NCBI GenBank assembly: GCA_900539695.1
Contig: UQDG01000001.1
Coordinates: forward strand, 62,001-126,000
Direction of reading: 5' to 3'
Origin: an uncultured Oscillospiraceae bacterium
GTDB taxonomy: Bacteria > Bacillota > Clostridia > Oscillospirales > Ruminococcaceae
Length of the DNA stretch: 64,000 bases
Part shown: one piece after another, positions 62,461 to 64,000 of the stretch
How the letters are laid out: the number at the start of each line of letters is the position of its first letter
How positions within the stretch are numbered: position 1 is the first letter of the stretch
Made by a program: the position numbers and the translations under genes
The notes under the pieces: generated by a model
What the model was told of the DNA's origin: nothing
The model's input: the letters and a program-made list of their open reading frames with translations, nothing else
Databases searched by the model: none

Positions 62461-62675
62461 AAACTGAGGAATGGCAAGAGAAAGCCGCTTTCATAGCCAA
62501 GCTGCGGGAACTAACAGAACGCTTGAACAGCTGCCGCGCGGCGTATGAAGCCCATACGCCGTTGGTAAGTGATGAGGTCTATGATATTCTGTTCAGCGAC
62601 TTGCAGACATTGGAAAGCTGGCTGGGGTTGAGGATGAAAAACTCACCCACCAAGGAAGGTAACCACTTGATTTGA
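62457..62675 (+). CDS. Stand-alone domain resembling domain Ia of NAD-dependent DNA ligase
   Basis: 72 residues: LRELTERLNSCRAAYEAHTP, then LVSDEVYDILFSDLQTLE (36-53) and NSPTKEG. This matches the N-terminal Ia domain of LigA (typically isDaEYDrLfreLqeLE and SPTqrVG). Asp39, Tyr42 and Asp43 correspond to NMN-contacting residues. The HH/YH pair of the ligase domain is only partly present, and there is no adenylation, OB, zinc or BRCT domain, so it cannot ligate by itself. It may modulate host ligase or bind NAD/NMN. Confidence 0.7.
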   Translation: MKTEEWQEKAAFIAKLRELTERLNSCRAAYEAHTPLVSDEVYDILFSDLQTLESWLGLRMKNSPTKEGNHLI

Positions 62676-62762
62676 AACAGCCTCCAACCTATACGGTTTT
62701 GCCGCATAGATTGGAGGTTCTTGCTTGGCCGAAAATAAAACAGGATGAACTTCAGCGGCAAA

Positions 62763-62993
62763 TTGACGTTTTCTACGATTTATGGTATTATACTGGTGTA
62801 AGTGATGTATGTGTCCTGCAAAGCAATTTGCACTGACACACGTTGTTATTTTTGTACTTTGTGCCTGCAATGCCGTTGACCGTCTGGTCTGTGCATCGCA
62901 GGCATTTTTTATCCGCCGGGGGCTGCCCCGTATAAAGCGAGAATGACTTTTGTACTGCTATTGGCAGCGAAGGAAAGTTATTCTCGTTTTTTT
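62763..62993 (+). promoter_or_regulatory. Promoter and tandem-terminator leader, copy 2
   Basis: TTGACG (62763), 17 bases, TATTAT (62786). An early TGTGTC/GACACA hairpin follows, then terminator 1 (TGCCTGC/GCAGGCA with TTTTTT, 62862-62910), a GGGG-CTG-CCCC hairpin (62919-62929), and terminator 2 (CGAGAATGACTTT/AAAGTTATTCTCG with seven T, 62938-62993). Order and spacing mirror 53447-53684, and the GCGAGAA...TTCTCG core of terminator 2 is shared. The next gene starts at 63052. Confidence 0.7.
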
Positions 62994-63051
62994 GTTTTGG
63001 TTTAGCGCCGCCCGGCGTTAAAAATAAAAATTCAAGAAAGGCGAGATTACA

Positions 63052-64000
63052 ATGATGGACGAACTCAAGCAGCAATTTTACGAGGTCATGCACAAGTATC
63101 AGAAGCCGTTTTCGGAGGAAGGTGTTACGGCGAATCTTACGCAATGGTACGAACAGAAGCAGGGGCTTTTGCAGCTCCTGCGCAGGCATCCACTATGGAA
63201 TGAGAAAGAACTGGCAATCGTGTTCCGCGTGGAGGAGCGCCGAGAGATCGACCGTATCACGGTAGACGAAACACGTGCCGCCATACTGGAACTGGGCCGC
63301 AGAGCCTGCACCGATGATACTGTATACGAAAACTTTGAAACAGCCCTGCGCGCGGCGACCGCAGACTATGCCCAGATACCGAACGAGTACCGTTTGGACA
63401 CGATTCGGCAATACGGCGACATCAAGTGCGCACCAGGGCAAAAGGCGAGCCGCATTATCAATCGGCTCTGCCTGAAATTTCATCTCGACCAAATCGAAGA
63501 GGAAGCGGAAGCGGGCGAGCCGGACAACCGTTATATGCGTACAGTAAAGCCATACAACGCGCTGTTTGCACGGCTGGCCGATGCTCTGAACCCGGCGCAT
63601 ATCGAGAAAACCGCAGTGCTGTCAATCCACCCCTGCGATTTCCTCGAAATGTCCAACCGTGACAACACTTGGAGTTCCTGCCATTGCTTAGAAGGCGGCG
63701 GTTACCGCGGCGGCTGCCAGTCCTATATGGGTGATGCTGTCAGCATGATTTTCTTCACGGTCAGTGACGAGTACACGCAGGACTTCCATACAGCCCCGCG
63801 CATCACGCGAGAAATTTTCTGCTATAAGGATAATGTTCTGCTGCAATCCCGATTGTATCCTACAGATTTGGAGGACCAAAAGACATTGTATCGCAGCATC
63901 GTCCAGCAGGCAATCGCAACATGCCTTGACAAGCCGAACCTGTGGTCACTTAAGCGTGGAAAAGATACCGAACCTTACTGCGAGTCTGCGGCGGACAGCA
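63052..64000 (+). CDS. Conjugative-element protein, distantly PcfJ-like, 3' truncated by the window
   Basis: 316 codons without a stop to the window end. Two ATG codons (63052, 63055) follow AGAAAGGCGAG. The N-terminal 130 residues are helical. The segment SNRDNTWSSCHCLEGGGYRGG (in part) with IFFTV recalls the Cys/His block and hydrophobic strand in the PcfJ C-terminal domain, so a distant relation is possible. It is the first gene behind the second tandem-terminator leader. Function unknown. Confidence 0.7.
   Translation, partial: MMDELKQQFYEVMHKYQKPFSEEGVTANLTQWYEQKQGLLQLLRRHPLWNEKELAIVFRVEERREIDRITVDETRAAILELGRRACTDDTVYENFETALRAATADYAQIPNEYRLDTIRQYGDIKCAPGQKASRIINRLCLKFHLDQIEEEAEAGEPDNRYMRTVKPYNALFARLADALNPAHIEKTAVLSIHPCDFLEMSNRDNTWSSCHCLEGGGYRGGCQSYMGDAVSMIFFTVSDEYTQDFHTAPRITREIFCYKDNVLLQSRLYPTDLEDQKTLYRSIVQQAIATCLDKPNLWSLKRGKDTEPYCESAADS

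Overview
The window looks like a chromosome segment of a GC-rich gut Clostridia bacterium, most likely Oscillospiraceae of the Faecalibacterium/Gemmiger/Subdoligranulum kind. This is inferred from Firmicutes-type genes (DivIB/FtsQ, a CIRCE-controlled clpB, single-chain PurL, a PurO-type IMP cyclohydrolase), G/C-rich third codon positions, and two families of palindromic intergenic repeats. No rRNA or taxonomic marker is present, so the genus is not certain.

Layout. 1-3.3 kb: end of a division and cell wall cluster (ftsW fragment, murG, ftsQ). 3.3-5.2 kb: an ECF sigma factor, its zinc-finger anti-sigma factor and a membrane-anchored protein. 5.3-18.5 kb, minus strand: a ten-gene purine operon (purE-C-F-M-N, PurO-type cyclohydrolase, stand-alone AICAR formyltransferase, purD-L-B) behind a roughly 170-nt leader that ends in a terminator. 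18.7-29.3 kb: a PsiE-like membrane protein and a cello-oligosaccharide module (cellobiose phosphorylase, divergent LacI regulator with identical operators at both promoters, ABC importer, GH1 beta-glucosidase), followed by a lone type IV pilin-like gene. 29.4-33.1 kb, minus strand: fhs under a ZTP riboswitch, a glycosyltransferase, and metA of the acetyltransferase type. 33.2-36.0 kb: clpB with a CIRCE operator.

36.1-40.0 kb is a small accessory island. It holds a self-cleaving S24 repressor that faces four 17-bp dyads, a 16-codon leader ORF, a RepA-like ATPase, two opposed arrays of 9-bp repeats, a tRNA-Leu gene with a duplicated 3' end, and two paralogous copies of what looks like a type I toxin-antitoxin locus. 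Each copy has a 26-29 residue peptide, a Shine-Dalgarno hairpin, 5'/3' end complementarity, and a consensus convergent antisense promoter with its own terminator. I consider these two loci the best candidate for an undescribed system here.

40.1-51.7 kb returns to core genes: trkA-trkH, a polysaccharide deacetylase, a membrane protein, a GH13 enzyme, a GntR-regulated ABC exporter operon with two matching dyad operators, mtnN and ychF. From 51.7 kb to the end lies an integrative conjugative element: Tn916-type integrase and excisionase, then YqaJ nuclease, RecD2-like helicase, CHC2/TOPRIM primase, PcfK, PcfJ and small proteins including a stand-alone ligase Ia-like domain. Two of its transcription units start with the same leader plan: promoter, terminator, small GC hairpin, second terminator.

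Links between parts. The folate enzyme Fhs is controlled by the purine intermediate ZMP/ZTP through its riboswitch, and the purine operon next door uses formyl-THF at PurN and at the AICAR formyltransferase. The cellobiose genes form a complete uptake, phosphorolysis and hydrolysis set.
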